The position numbers and the translations under genes were made by a program. A stretch of DNA of 64,000 nt from the NCBI GenBank assembly GCA_026993785.1, contig JALWRZ010000010.1, positions 337,199 to 401,198 on the forward strand, written 5' to 3'. Positions 24,880-33,650 of this stretch are shown in pieces. The DNA is from DHVE2 group archaeon. GTDB lineage: Archaea > Thermoplasmatota > Thermoplasmata > Thermoplasmatales > Aciduliprofundaceae. Numbering within the stretch: position 1 is the stretch's first letter; every line of letters starts with the position of its first letter. The notes beneath the pieces were generated by a model. That model saw only the letters and a list, made by a program, of their open reading frames with translations, did not search any database and was not told the origin of the DNA.

Positions 24880-26028
24880 CTATAAAATCTCTTTCCCCAT
24901 GCATATGGCAAGATTTTCCAAGGTGCAATCTCTAACGCTTCCTTTTATCTCCCCGTATGTGTACTTCATACCTGCGCCGGTAAGAATCAGTGCAACCTTA
25001 TCACCCCGTTCAATTTCTCCCTCATCCATCATTTTTCTCACGGCAGCGAGGGTCACTGCTGAGGCAGGTTGCACAAATAACCCCTCAGAGGCTAGCTCCC
25101 TCTGGGCTTCAATTATTTCCCCATCGCCGACGGCCTTGCAGATATGTCCTTCTCTCAGTATTTTGAGAACCTGATTTCCGCTTGGTGAATATGGATTTGC
25201 AATAGCATGGGCAACGGTATTGGGATTTTCAAATTCTTTTATTTTTTCCCATCCCATGCTAAAGGCACGATATATGGGTGAGCATCCTGAAGCCTGGACG
25301 CACACAAGCTTTGGGATAGCATCAATTATTCCACTCCTTTTTAGCTCCATAAAGCCCTTATAGATTCCTCTGAACAATCCTCCGGAACTTGTGGGTATTA
25401 CCACATAGTCCCAATCCCCCTGATATAGTTCGAAGGCTATGCTCTTGTAACCCTCTACCCGGTATGGGTTATCGGAATTTATGAAATATATTCCTCTTTC
25501 TCCCATTTCAAGGACGCGGTAATAGAGCTCCCCGTAATTTCCATCCACCCTTATTATTTGCGCTCCATATACCAGCATGGGAACAAGCTTTTCCTTGGGT
25601 ATATTGCTGGAAACAAACACTGTGGAAGGTATTCCTGCCCTGGCTGCATAGGCGGCAACACTGGCACCCATATTACCCGTTGAAACGGTGCCCACTCTCC
25701 TAAAATTCTTACGAAGCGCATAATTAATTGCAAGGAAGGTTCCGCGATCCTTAAAGCTCCAGGTGGGATTAATTGTCTCATTTTTCCCGTAAATTTCTAT
25801 TCCCATTTTCCTCGAGAGCTTTGTTAGAAAAATGAGGGGCGTATCTCCCTCACCTAAGGAGTACTTCATATTCAGGGGAAAAGGGAAGAAATCGCGCCAT
25901 CTCTCCCAGACACTTTTTCCCTCTTTCCTCTCACCCTTAAAATATGGAAGCTGCAGAGGCTCGTTGCATTTAGGGCATCTGAGCATATCCTCCGGATATC
26001 TTTCTCCACAGCTAGGACAGAGGAGCAT
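24880..26028 (-). CDS. thrC: threonine synthase
   Basis: Converts O-phosphohomoserine to threonine with PLP. The protein has 382 residues. An N-terminal zinc ribbon (CPSCGERYPEDMLRCPKCNEPL), seen in many archaeal forms, precedes the fold-type II core: PLP lysine in TWSFKDRGTF, phosphate loop STGNMGASVAAYAARAG and SSGGLFRGI. A CATATATATG box lies ~25-30 bases before the start, and the gene is divergent from thiM. It is the first gene of a thrC-glyA pair. Confidence 0.93.
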   Translation of the reverse strand: MLLCPSCGERYPEDMLRCPKCNEPLQLPYFKGERKEGKSVWERWRDFFPFPLNMKYSLGEGDTPLIFLTKLSRKMGIEIYGKNETINPTWSFKDRGTFLAINYALRKNFRRVGTVSTGNMGASVAAYAARAGIPSTVFVSSNIPKEKLVPMLVYGAQIIRVDGNYGELYYRVLEMGERGIYFINSDNPYRVEGYKSIAFELYQGDWDYVVIPTSSGGLFRGIYKGFMELKRSGIIDAIPKLVCVQASGCSPIYRAFSMGWEKIKEFENPNTVAHAIANPYSPSGNQVLKILREGHICKAVGDGEIIEAQRELASEGLFVQPASAVTLAAVRKMMDEGEIERGDKVALILTGAGMKYTYGEIKGSVRDCTLENLAICMGKEIL

Positions 26029-26103
26029 GGGATGAGAAGCACATTCTTAGCATATATATGTGACGGATGAAAAGGATAAATAACTCCCATCCTATTACCA
26101 TCC

Positions 26104-26898
26104 ATGGAGATCGCCGAGAATCTAAAGGCTGTGAGATCGAGGAGACCGTTGGTGCATAATATCACCAATTTTGTGGTTATGAACAGCACTGCCAATGCCC
26201 TTCTTGCCATAGGCGCGTCGCCAGTAATGGCCCATGCTCCCGAGGAGCTTGAAGAGATGATAAATCTGGCGGATTCAGTCGTTATAAATATAGGTACCTT
26301 AGATGAGCGGTGGATCGATTCTATGTTTCGCGCGGTGAAAATTGCAGGTGAGTATGGCAAGCCGGTAGTTCTCGATCCTGTGGGTGCAGGGGCCACGAGA
26401 TTTCGCACTTCCACCTCCCTGAGATTGCTGGAAACGGGGAATATAACGATATTGAGGGGCAATTACAGTGAGATGAAGAGTCTAATCGGGGAGAAGAGCA
26501 GAACCAGGGGTGTGGACTCTTCAGTATATGGGGAGGACGCCGCGCGCATAGCTTTTACCGCTGCGAATCTATTTAATCTGGTGGCAGTGGTCACCGGCAG
26601 GATAGATTACGGTAGCGATGGAAAAAGAGTATACGGGGTAGAGAATGGAACTCCCATGCTCTCAAGGGTCACCGGTACAGGATGCATGCTCACAGCTATC
26701 ACGGGTGCCTTCGCCGCAGTTACTGAGCCCTTAGAAGCGGCAATATCCTCGTTGGCAGTATTTGGAATTGCCGCAGAGAAGGCGGAGGAAGAATCCCGCT
26801 ACCCTGGAAGCTTCCATGTGTCTCTCTATGATTGGCTTTACAGAATAGATGATGAGGTAATTCGAGATAAGGCAAGGGTGAGAGAAATTGAACCTTAG
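26104..26898 (+). CDS. thiM: hydroxyethylthiazole kinase
   Basis: Phosphorylates 4-methyl-5-hydroxyethylthiazole, the salvage entry for the thiazole half of thiamine. The 264 residues carry the ribokinase-like landmarks RPLVHNITNFVVMNSTANALLAIGASPVMAHAPEE, VLDPVGAGATRFRT, and the catalytic Cys in TGTGCMLTAITGAF. An AAATAAC-type box ~25 bases before the ATG suggests a leaderless transcript; no TPP riboswitch signature was found. thiE follows with an 11-base overlap. Confidence 0.95.
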   Translation: MEIAENLKAVRSRRPLVHNITNFVVMNSTANALLAIGASPVMAHAPEELEEMINLADSVVINIGTLDERWIDSMFRAVKIAGEYGKPVVLDPVGAGATRFRTSTSLRLLETGNITILRGNYSEMKSLIGEKSRTRGVDSSVYGEDAARIAFTAANLFNLVAVVTGRIDYGSDGKRVYGVENGTPMLSRVTGTGCMLTAITGAFAAVTEPLEAAISSLAVFGIAAEKAEEESRYPGSFHVSLYDWLYRIDDEVIRDKARVREIEP

Positions 26899-27532
26899 AG
26901 ATAGGCTAAAGCTTTATGTAATCACAGATAGGCGATTGAAGGATGAAGAAAGCAGTGTGAAGGCAGCGCTGGAAGGTGGTGCTACGGCTATTCAATTGAG
27001 AATAAAGAACGCAAGCACAAGAGAGATGGTAAATGTGGCGCTGAAGATAAGGAAAATATGCAATGATTATAACGCCCTTTTTTTCGTGAATGATCGCGTG
27101 GATATAGCCCTGGCCTCTAAGGCGGATGGTGTTCATGTAGGCTCCGAGGATATGCCCGTGCATCTCGTTAAAGAGATAGCACCGAATCTTATAGTGGGTG
27201 CATCCGCAAGAAGCGTGGAGGAAGCCATAGCAGCCGAGAGAGCGGGTGCAGATTACATAGGCGCAGGTAGCGTCTTTCCCACAGGAAGCAAGAAAGATGC
27301 CATTATCATAGGGCTAAAAACTCTTCAGGATATAGTTAAGAACGTGAAAATTCCTGTGATTGCTATAGGAGGTATAAATCATGAGAATGTAAGAGAAGTC
27401 CTTAAGACAGGTGTGGATGGTATCGCAGTTATATCTGCGATAATCGGCGCCAAAGATGTAAAAAAAGCCACGATGGAAATGATTCACATCATGAATGAGG
27501 CGAAAAGCCATAAAACCACAAATAAAGTTTAA
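26888..27532 (+). CDS. thiE: thiamine-phosphate synthase
   Basis: Joins the thiazole phosphate made by ThiM with hydroxymethylpyrimidine diphosphate to form thiamine phosphate. The TTG start at 26888 lies inside the end of thiM; the protein opens NLRDRLKLYVITDRR, a normal ThiE start. Motifs: FFVNDRVDIALASKADGVHVGSEDM, GASARSVEEAIAAERAGADYIGAGSVFPTGSK and VIAIGGINHENV. 214 residues is typical. With thiM it is a two-gene salvage operon. Confidence 0.95.
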   Translation: MNLRDRLKLYVITDRRLKDEESSVKAALEGGATAIQLRIKNASTREMVNVALKIRKICNDYNALFFVNDRVDIALASKADGVHVGSEDMPVHLVKEIAPNLIVGASARSVEEAIAAERAGADYIGAGSVFPTGSKKDAIIIGLKTLQDIVKNVKIPVIAIGGINHENVREVLKTGVDGIAVISAIIGAKDVKKATMEMIHIMNEAKSHKTTNKV

Positions 27533-27572
27533 ATAAATGGAATGTATGGAGCGGTAAAAAGGTGGTGAAACA

Positions 27573-29630
27573 ATGATGGAGTACCTGGGCTTGATAACCG
27601 GGCTCGTGTCTTTGATTGTAGCAGCACTTTTCGCAATATACGTTCGCAGCAGAGATTCGGGAAAGGGAAGAATGACCGAGATTTCAGGATACATAAGAAG
27701 AGGCGCCATGGCTTTCCTCAACCGAGAATACCGTTCCTTGGTGGTATATATCATCGTGGTAGCAGTGCTTCTATGGCTCTTGAGCTTTGTGAAAAAGAGT
27801 GGTATAAGTGGATATGCGTCCCTCTCCTTTGTGGTAGGTGCGATTCTTTCCGCTCTTTCGGGCAATGTGGGAATGAGAATAGCAACCCTTGCCAATGTTC
27901 GCACTGCCAAGGCCGTGGAAAAGGATATCCATTCAGGCCTGAAGGTGGCATTCTCATCCGGGGCAGTCATGGGCTTAACAGTGGTAGGTCTTGGACTAGC
28001 AGGAATCTCCTCGGTGTATCTGATTTTCAGTGATGTTGACCCTGCAGGACTCTCAAGCATAATGTTCGCCTTCGGATTTGGAGCATCTTCCATAGCACTC
28101 TTTGCAAGAGTGGGCGGCGGCATATACACCAAAGCGGCGGATGTGGGCGCTGATCTTGTGGGCAAAGTGGAAGCGGGGATTCCAGAGGATGACCCCCGCA
28201 ATCCCGCGGTGATCGCTGACAACGTGGGTGATAATGTTGGTGATGTGGCCGGAATGGGTGCCGACCTCTTTGAGAGCTATGTGGATTCCATCATAGCTGC
28301 CATAGCCATAGGTATAGCATTCACTTCTCTCAAATCCTCGCTCTCAATTCTTCCCCTGGTTCTTGCGGGAATAGGGATAATCTCCTCCATAATCGGAATA
28401 GCCGTGGTGGTGCTTCTGCGAAATAGGGACCCAACGAAGGCGATGAACAGCGGAGTTATAACAAGCTCCATAATAATGTTCATCCTCTCTCTCCTGCTTC
28501 TTTACTCCATGAGAGATGCGAATTTTTCATCCCTGGGCAAGGATGTAACTTGGTACACCATACTTGGCGCACTCATTGCGGGTCTGGTGGCAGGCATAAT
28601 TATTGGATTTGCCACGGAATATTATACATCGGATAAATATAGGCCTACGAGGAAAATTGCGGAGGCAAGTACGACCGGCGCAGCAACTACCATAATAACT
28701 GGAATGGCTGTGGGCATGCTAAGCACTGTAGTGCCCATAATTTCTGTGGTGGTGGCCATTATCGCTGCATACCTCCTTGCCAATCTTTACGGCATAGCAA
28801 TCGCAGCTGTAGGTATGCTAAGCACCCTTGGTATGACCCTAAGCATGGATACCTATGGTCCGGTGGCTGATAATGCTGCAGGCATAGCGGAGATGGCGCA
28901 TCTCGGCGAGGATGTGAGGGAAAGAGCGGAGGAGCTCGATGCGGTTGGGAACACTACCGCTGCTATAGGAAAGGGCTTCGCCATAGGTTCCGCAGCTTTA
29001 ACCGCGCTTGCACTGTTCGCCACGTATAACCAGAGTATATCTTCACTGGGAAAGCAGCTTACCCTGAGTCTCTCCAACCCTTCTGTTACTGCAGGCATCT
29101 TCATTGGTGCGCTCATGCCCTTCCTGTTCAGTGCACTGGCCTTATCTGCAGTGGGCGATGCCGCCGAGAAAATGGTAAATGAAGTGCGCCGTCAGTTCAG
29201 AGAGATAAAGGGAATAATGGAAGGAAAGGCAACGCCAGATTATGAGAGATGCGTAGATATCTCCACAAGGGCTGCCATAAGAAAAATGGTCGTACCGACC
29301 CTCCTGGCCATAATAGTGCCTGTTATTGTTGGCCTCACCCCTGGTCTCGGGCCGGAAGCTGTAGGAGGTATGCTGGCGGGCACAATAGCCTCAGGATTCC
29401 TGCTTGCCATCTATATGGCCAATGCAGGCGGTGCCTGGGACAATGCAAAGAAGTACATCGAGAAAGGTCATTTTGGCGGAAAAGGTAGCGATGCACATAA
29501 GGCAGCGGTGGTGGGTGATACCGTTGGTGATCCTCTGAAAGACACCGCAGGCCCGTCCCTAAATATTCTGATAAAGTTAATGAGTATAGTGTCGCTTATA
29601 TTTGCACCTCTCTTTGTGCTTCTTCTCTGA
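27573..29630 (+). CDS. hppA: membrane-bound ion-translocating pyrophosphatase
   Basis: Hydrolyses pyrophosphate and pumps cations out across the membrane. 685 residues with ~16 membrane helices. The substrate site [38 protein letters not shown] is complete, and the second acidic cluster [15 protein letters not shown] is near the C-terminus. The K+-sensor region reads [11 protein letters not shown]: Ala and Gly at the diagnostic positions, which in this family marks the potassium-dependent subtype. [10 protein letters not shown] has a Glu as in sodium pumps, so the ion could be Na+ or H+. AAGGTGG is its ribosome site. Confidence 0.95.
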   Translation: MMEYLGLITGLVSLIVAALFAIYVRSRDSGKGRMTEISGYIRRGAMAFLNREYRSLVVYIIVVAVLLWLLSFVKKSGISGYASLSFVVGAILSALSGNVGMRIATLANVRTAKAVEKDIHSGLKVAFSSGAVMGLTVVGLGLAGISSVYLIFSDVDPAGLSSIMFAFGFGASSIALFARVGGGIYTKAADVGADLVGKVEAGIPEDDPRNPAVIADNVGDNVGDVAGMGADLFESYVDSIIAAIAIGIAFTSLKSSLSILPLVLAGIGIISSIIGIAVVVLLRNRDPTKAMNSGVITSSIIMFILSLLLLYSMRDANFSSLGKDVTWYTILGALIAGLVAGIIIGFATEYYTSDKYRPTRKIAEASTTGAATTIITGMAVGMLSTVVPIISVVVAIIAAYLLANLYGIAIAAVGMLSTLGMTLSMDTYGPVADNAAGIAEMAHLGEDVRERAEELDAVGNTTAAIGKGFAIGSAALTALALFATYNQSISSLGKQLTLSLSNPSVTAGIFIGALMPFLFSALALSAVGDAAEKMVNEVRRQFREIKGIMEGKATPDYERCVDISTRAAIRKMVVPTLLAIIVPVIVGLTPGLGPEAVGGMLAGTIASGFLLAIYMANAGGAWDNAKKYIEKGHFGGKGSDAHKAAVVGDTVGDPLKDTAGPSLNILIKLMSIVSLIFAPLFVLLL

Positions 29631-29666
29631 TACTTTTTTATACTTCCTTTTTTATGAGGTAAAGGG

Positions 29667-31118
29667 ATGAAAAAGATAGCGGTCGTTACCATAATACTTG
29701 CGATTCTGCTATTTATGCCCGCAGTGGCAGGCGAGCTCATACCAGATAGGGAGAAAGTTGAGATAAAGAGCGGAGAAAGCGCTGAGTTTCATTTCACCCT
29801 TTTCAATAGAAAAAATGAGACGGTTTTTTTCGTGATAAGCTATCCTGCGATTAGTGGATGGAAGCTCAATGTCACGCCCACAAGCGGTGTTATTCTGCCC
29901 TATGGGGAGAAGATTGTTCACATAAGGATTCATACCCCTGAAGTTTACAGCGATACAGAAAAGAGCATAGTTTTCAAGGTTATGCTCTACAACTCCACGG
30001 GATTTATAGGAAAATATGAATATACCTTAGATATCCTTCTTCTATCTCATGGCACCTTTTTCTTCTTCTTTACTTTGCCAGTAGTCGAAAGCTGGGGTTA
30101 CTGGGGCGCCTTTGTAAGTGTGGTTCTCACCTGGATGCTCATAAGCGGTATCCTCTATCTCCTGTTCCCCCTGGTAACAAAGCTGACAAAGAGAACAAAG
30201 ACCAAGGTGGATGACATAATCGTGGAGATACTTAAAAAACCCTTAGCTCTATGGGTCATCCTCTACGGTCTGCTCAGCGCATCCTTAACGCTTCCCCTAT
30301 CCCCTGATATATCCCTAATGCTTGTGAAGGCCTATAATATGGCTGTCATACTAATTGTCACGTGGATTATCTATCGCGTCTTTCGGGATCTCATAATTCG
30401 ATACTCTTTCCATCTTTCCCGAAAGAAGAAAAAGCGGGACCTGGAAAATGTTCTCCTTCCCGTGATAGAGAAAATAGGTATCGTCACCATTGTGACCATT
30501 GGAGGCATAATGCTTCTTGAGGAGGCAGGCGTGAACATCGCGGTTCTCGTGGCAAGTCTTGGGGTCGCGGGTATAATAATAGGTCTGGCAGCGCAGGATA
30601 CCCTGGGCAATTTCTTCGCCGGAATACATATCCTTCTGGACAAGGCCTTCGAAATTGGCGATCTTATACTACTTGAAGGCGAAGATAGCGTGTTCAGGGT
30701 TCACGATGTGGGATTACGCAGCACCAAACTCTACGACATATTTTCCCATACTATGATTTACATTCCCAATTCCATGCTGGCAAATCATAAGATAGTGAAT
30801 CTCAACAGGCCAGATACCAAAATAAAGATAAGAGTTGATGTTAGCGTATCCTACGATAGTGATGTGGAAAAGGTCAGAAGATTGCTAAAGGAAATAGCGC
30901 TTCAGATGCCCGAAGTGCTAAAGGATGAAAAGCATGAGCCGGTAGTTGTGTTTAGAGAATTTGGAGACTCCTCGCTAAATTTCACACTCTACGCCTGGGT
31001 TGAGAAGGTTCCAGAGCAGTGGGAAGTGGCAAGTAGGATAAGGGGCGAGATAATGAGGCGCTTCAGGGAAGAAGGAATCGAAATTCCCTATCCGCAACTG
31101 GATGTGCATATGAAGTGA
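29667..31118 (+). CDS. MscS-family mechanosensitive channel with extracellular Ig-like domain
   Basis: 483 residues. A signal peptide (1-21, [20 protein letters not shown]) leads a ~100-residue beta-sandwich of the NEW3/COG1470 type ([41 protein letters not shown]). Then come three to four membrane helices and the MscS core: pore helix [36 protein letters not shown] (about 288-325) and the cytosolic beta/alpha-beta vestibule. It releases solutes on hypo-osmotic shock. The extracellular domain is an unusual addition and may sense the envelope. Start is the ATG after GAGGTAAAGGG. Confidence 0.9.
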   Translation: MKKIAVVTIILAILLFMPAVAGELIPDREKVEIKSGESAEFHFTLFNRKNETVFFVISYPAISGWKLNVTPTSGVILPYGEKIVHIRIHTPEVYSDTEKSIVFKVMLYNSTGFIGKYEYTLDILLLSHGTFFFFFTLPVVESWGYWGAFVSVVLTWMLISGILYLLFPLVTKLTKRTKTKVDDIIVEILKKPLALWVILYGLLSASLTLPLSPDISLMLVKAYNMAVILIVTWIIYRVFRDLIIRYSFHLSRKKKKRDLENVLLPVIEKIGIVTIVTIGGIMLLEEAGVNIAVLVASLGVAGIIIGLAAQDTLGNFFAGIHILLDKAFEIGDLILLEGEDSVFRVHDVGLRSTKLYDIFSHTMIYIPNSMLANHKIVNLNRPDTKIKIRVDVSVSYDSDVEKVRRLLKEIALQMPEVLKDEKHEPVVVFREFGDSSLNFTLYAWVEKVPEQWEVASRIRGEIMRRFREEGIEIPYPQLDVHMK

Positions 31119-31130
31119 GAAAGTATTTTA

Positions 31131-31781
31131 ATGTCGGCGGATTATATCCAAGGGATGAAGGTAAACGAGATGTTTGTATCGGTTCAGGGAGAAGGGCCGT
31201 ATATGGGTATACCCATGTTTTTCATCCGATTTACTGGATGCAATCTGAGATGCGAGTGGTGTGATACCCAGTATGCCTTCTATGAGGGCAAGGAAATGAG
31301 CATCCAGGAGATTCTTAAGGAGGTAAAAAAAGCGGGAAGAGAATGGATATGCCTCACAGGTGGTGAGCCTCTTCTTCAGGAAGATATCTATAAGCTTGTG
31401 GATCTGCTTCTCAAAGAGCACAGGATAATTCTTGAAACCAATGGCTCCATTCTCATAGATAAGCTACCCACTGAGGAGCGCCTTATAATTTCCCTGGATA
31501 TTAAAACCCCCTCATCCAAGATGGAGAAGTATATGAAGCTCGAGAACATCGATTATCTGGGTCCCAAGGACTATATGAAGTTCGTCATAAAAGATGAGAG
31601 GGACTTTCAATACGCCAAGAGCATTATGGAGGAAAAAGAGATAAGCGCGGAAGTGATATTCCAGCCTGTGTGGGGCTCGGATTTGAGATGGCTGGCCGAG
31701 CGGGTCTTGGAGGAAGGCCTTAATGTTCGTGTTCTTCCCCAGCTACACAAGATAATCTGGGGAGATAAAAGAGGTGTGTGA
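31131..31781 (+). CDS. queE: 7-carboxy-7-deazaguanine synthase, radical SAM
   Basis: Makes 7-carboxy-7-deazaguanine from carboxytetrahydropterin, en route to preQ0 and archaeosine in tRNA. The 216-residue protein has the radical SAM cluster motif CNLRCEWC (Cys 37, 41, 44) after VQGEGPYMGIPMFFIRFTG, and the SAM-binding LTGGEPL. An alternative start is the ATG at 31155 (MKVNEMF). It lies 12 bases after the MscS stop and shares GTGA with the AMMECR1 gene. queD begins at 63.5 kb. Confidence 0.93.
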   Translation: MSADYIQGMKVNEMFVSVQGEGPYMGIPMFFIRFTGCNLRCEWCDTQYAFYEGKEMSIQEILKEVKKAGREWICLTGGEPLLQEDIYKLVDLLLKEHRIILETNGSILIDKLPTEERLIISLDIKTPSSKMEKYMKLENIDYLGPKDYMKFVIKDERDFQYAKSIMEEKEISAEVIFQPVWGSDLRWLAERVLEEGLNVRVLPQLHKIIWGDKRGV

Positions 31782-32392
31782 ATATGTACGCATATACAGA
31801 GGAAGAAGGCGTATTTGCGGTTAAAATCGCCAGGAAGGTGGTAGAATTCTATCTGGAGCATGAGGATGTTCCCTACATAGAGTTTCCAGAGAAATTTGAG
31901 AGAAAATCAGGAGTATTCACGACCATATCCACCTATCCAACGCATGAGCTGAGGGGATGCATAGGATATCCAGAGCCAGTGTTGCCACTGAAGGATGCCT
32001 TGATTCAATCCGCCCTATCTGCAGCATTTTCGGACCCGAGATTCCCGCCCCTGCGAAAGAGTGAAGTGGAGCATGTTGTATTCGAGGTCTCGCTTCTCAC
32101 ACCGCCTGAGGAAATAAAGGTGCAGAGCAGGGAGGAGCTTCTAAATGAGGTGAAGATAGGAGTTCATGGACTCATAGCCGAACGCGGCTTCTATCGTGGG
32201 CTTCTCCTGCCTCAGGTGCCCGTGGAATGGCACTGGGATGTGAAGGAGTTTCTTGAGCAGACATGCTGGAAGGCGGGGCTACCTCGAGATTGCTGGAAAG
32301 ATGAGAGGACTAAATTTTATAGATTTAGCGCTGAGATATTCGAGGAGGAAAAGCCCCGGGGTGCCATAAGGAGGAAGGAACTTGAACCTTGA
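31778..32392 (+). CDS. AMMECR1-domain protein
   Basis: 204-residue member of the AMMECR1 family, found in archaea and eukaryotes, whose biochemical role is not established. Conserved signature LRGCIGYPEPVLPLKDALIQSALSAAFSDPRFPPL is present, as is the later CWKAGLPRDCWKDE. The start is GTG overlapping the queE stop, or the ATG at 31784. It overlaps pyrC by 11 bases, so queE-AMMECR1-pyrC are one transcript. Archaeal members often neighbour nucleotide or tRNA-modification genes, but no function should be assumed. Confidence 0.9.
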   Translation: MNMYAYTEEEGVFAVKIARKVVEFYLEHEDVPYIEFPEKFERKSGVFTTISTYPTHELRGCIGYPEPVLPLKDALIQSALSAAFSDPRFPPLRKSEVEHVVFEVSLLTPPEEIKVQSREELLNEVKIGVHGLIAERGFYRGLLLPQVPVEWHWDVKEFLEQTCWKAGLPRDCWKDERTKFYRFSAEIFEEEKPRGAIRRKELEP

Positions 32393-33620
32393 GGGAAAGA
32401 TTTACTACCACGGCGAGATAGTGGAAGGGGCCATCGAAATCGAAGATGGAAAGATAAGGAGGGTCAAAAAAAGCCTACCCTTCGCGTTCAGAGTAAGAGG
32501 CATCATTCTTCCAGGAGCTTTAGATATCCATGTGCATTTTAGAGAGCCTGGATTCACCCATAAGGAGGATTTTTATACCGGTAGCATGAGCGCGGCTTTT
32601 GGAGGTGTGACCTTCGTTATGGATATGCCTAACAATTCCCCGAAAATCCTCACCGCTCAGGATTTTGTGGAGAAGTTAAGACTCGTTGCCCCAAAGGCCA
32701 ATGTGGACTTCTCCCTTTACTTCATGCTCTCCCCATTATCTCCCGGACTGGAAGAGATAAATGGAGCTTTCAAATACTATATGGGGGAAACTACGGCGGT
32801 GGAGGGTTACGTGGTTGAGGAATATCCTAAAAACTCCTTCATATCTGTGCATGCAGAGCTCAATGAATGCATAAGAAAGGAGAGCAGGGATTTGAGGGAC
32901 CATGATAAGTCAAGACCTGAGAGCTGCGAAGCTATGGCAGTCCGAACTCTTTTGGGAAAGGGAAAGTTTCACATAGCACATGTGAGCGGCGTAGATACCG
33001 TGGATATGTGCAAGATTGGGGGATTTACATGCGAAGTCACCCCCCATCATCTCTTCCTTCACAGGGATATGCCCCTTGGAACCTGGGGCAAGGTTAATCC
33101 TCCGCTCAGGGCAAAATGGATGAGCGAAAAGCTATGGGAAGAGCTGCTCCAGGGAAGAATAGATATTGTGGCCAGTGACCATGCGCCACATACCATGGAG
33201 GAGAAGGAGGATGAGTTCAACATTGCTCCTGCAGGGATACCAGAGGTAGAGACCTACGTTCCCATATTCCTTTACCTTGTGAAGCAAGGGAAAATTTCCA
33301 TGGCGAGGGCCGTTGAGGTATTGATGGAGCGTCCTGGAGAGCTTCTTCGCGTTCCCAAAGGCAAAATCGAAGCTGGATACGATGCGGATCTAATAGTTGT
33401 GGATTTCAAAGAAGTGAGAAAAATCCGTTCCCGGGATTTGCATTACAAATGCGGATGGACTCCCTACGAGAATTTCTATGGGGTATTCCCACACAGGGTG
33501 TATCTAAGAGGCGAAGAGATTATCGAGGATTACGAATTTGTGGGTGAGAGATTAGGCAAATTTGTGAAAATCAGCCCAGCTAAACAGGAAGAGGAAGAGA
33601 AGGAGCATATGCAGGATTAA
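32382..33620 (+). CDS. pyrC: dihydroorotase
   Basis: Cyclises carbamoyl aspartate to dihydroorotate in pyrimidine synthesis. The TTG start at 32382 follows GGAGGAAGG (32371-32379). Metal ligands: DIHVHFREPG (His 50, 52), the probable carboxylated Lys in FKYYMGET, SVHAEL, IAHVSG and the Asp in ASDHAPHT. TPHHLFLHRDM and GKVNPPLR complete the substrate site. 412 residues fits the type I dihydroorotase group. Allantoinase is an alternative family member but pyrimidine context is more common in archaea. Confidence 0.92.
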   Translation: MNLEGKIYYHGEIVEGAIEIEDGKIRRVKKSLPFAFRVRGIILPGALDIHVHFREPGFTHKEDFYTGSMSAAFGGVTFVMDMPNNSPKILTAQDFVEKLRLVAPKANVDFSLYFMLSPLSPGLEEINGAFKYYMGETTAVEGYVVEEYPKNSFISVHAELNECIRKESRDLRDHDKSRPESCEAMAVRTLLGKGKFHIAHVSGVDTVDMCKIGGFTCEVTPHHLFLHRDMPLGTWGKVNPPLRAKWMSEKLWEELLQGRIDIVASDHAPHTMEEKEDEFNIAPAGIPEVETYVPIFLYLVKQGKISMARAVEVLMERPGELLRVPKGKIEAGYDADLIVVDFKEVRKIRSRDLHYKCGWTPYENFYGVFPHRVYLRGEEIIEDYEFVGERLGKFVKISPAKQEEEEKEHMQD

Positions 33621-33650
33621 ATTTTAATAATTTGGAGCATTTGCCACTCT

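Noticed and set aside
26040-26103. TPP riboswitch before thiM
   Set aside because: No CUGAGA-type TPP-binding signature and only ~65 bases of space shared with the thrC promoter.
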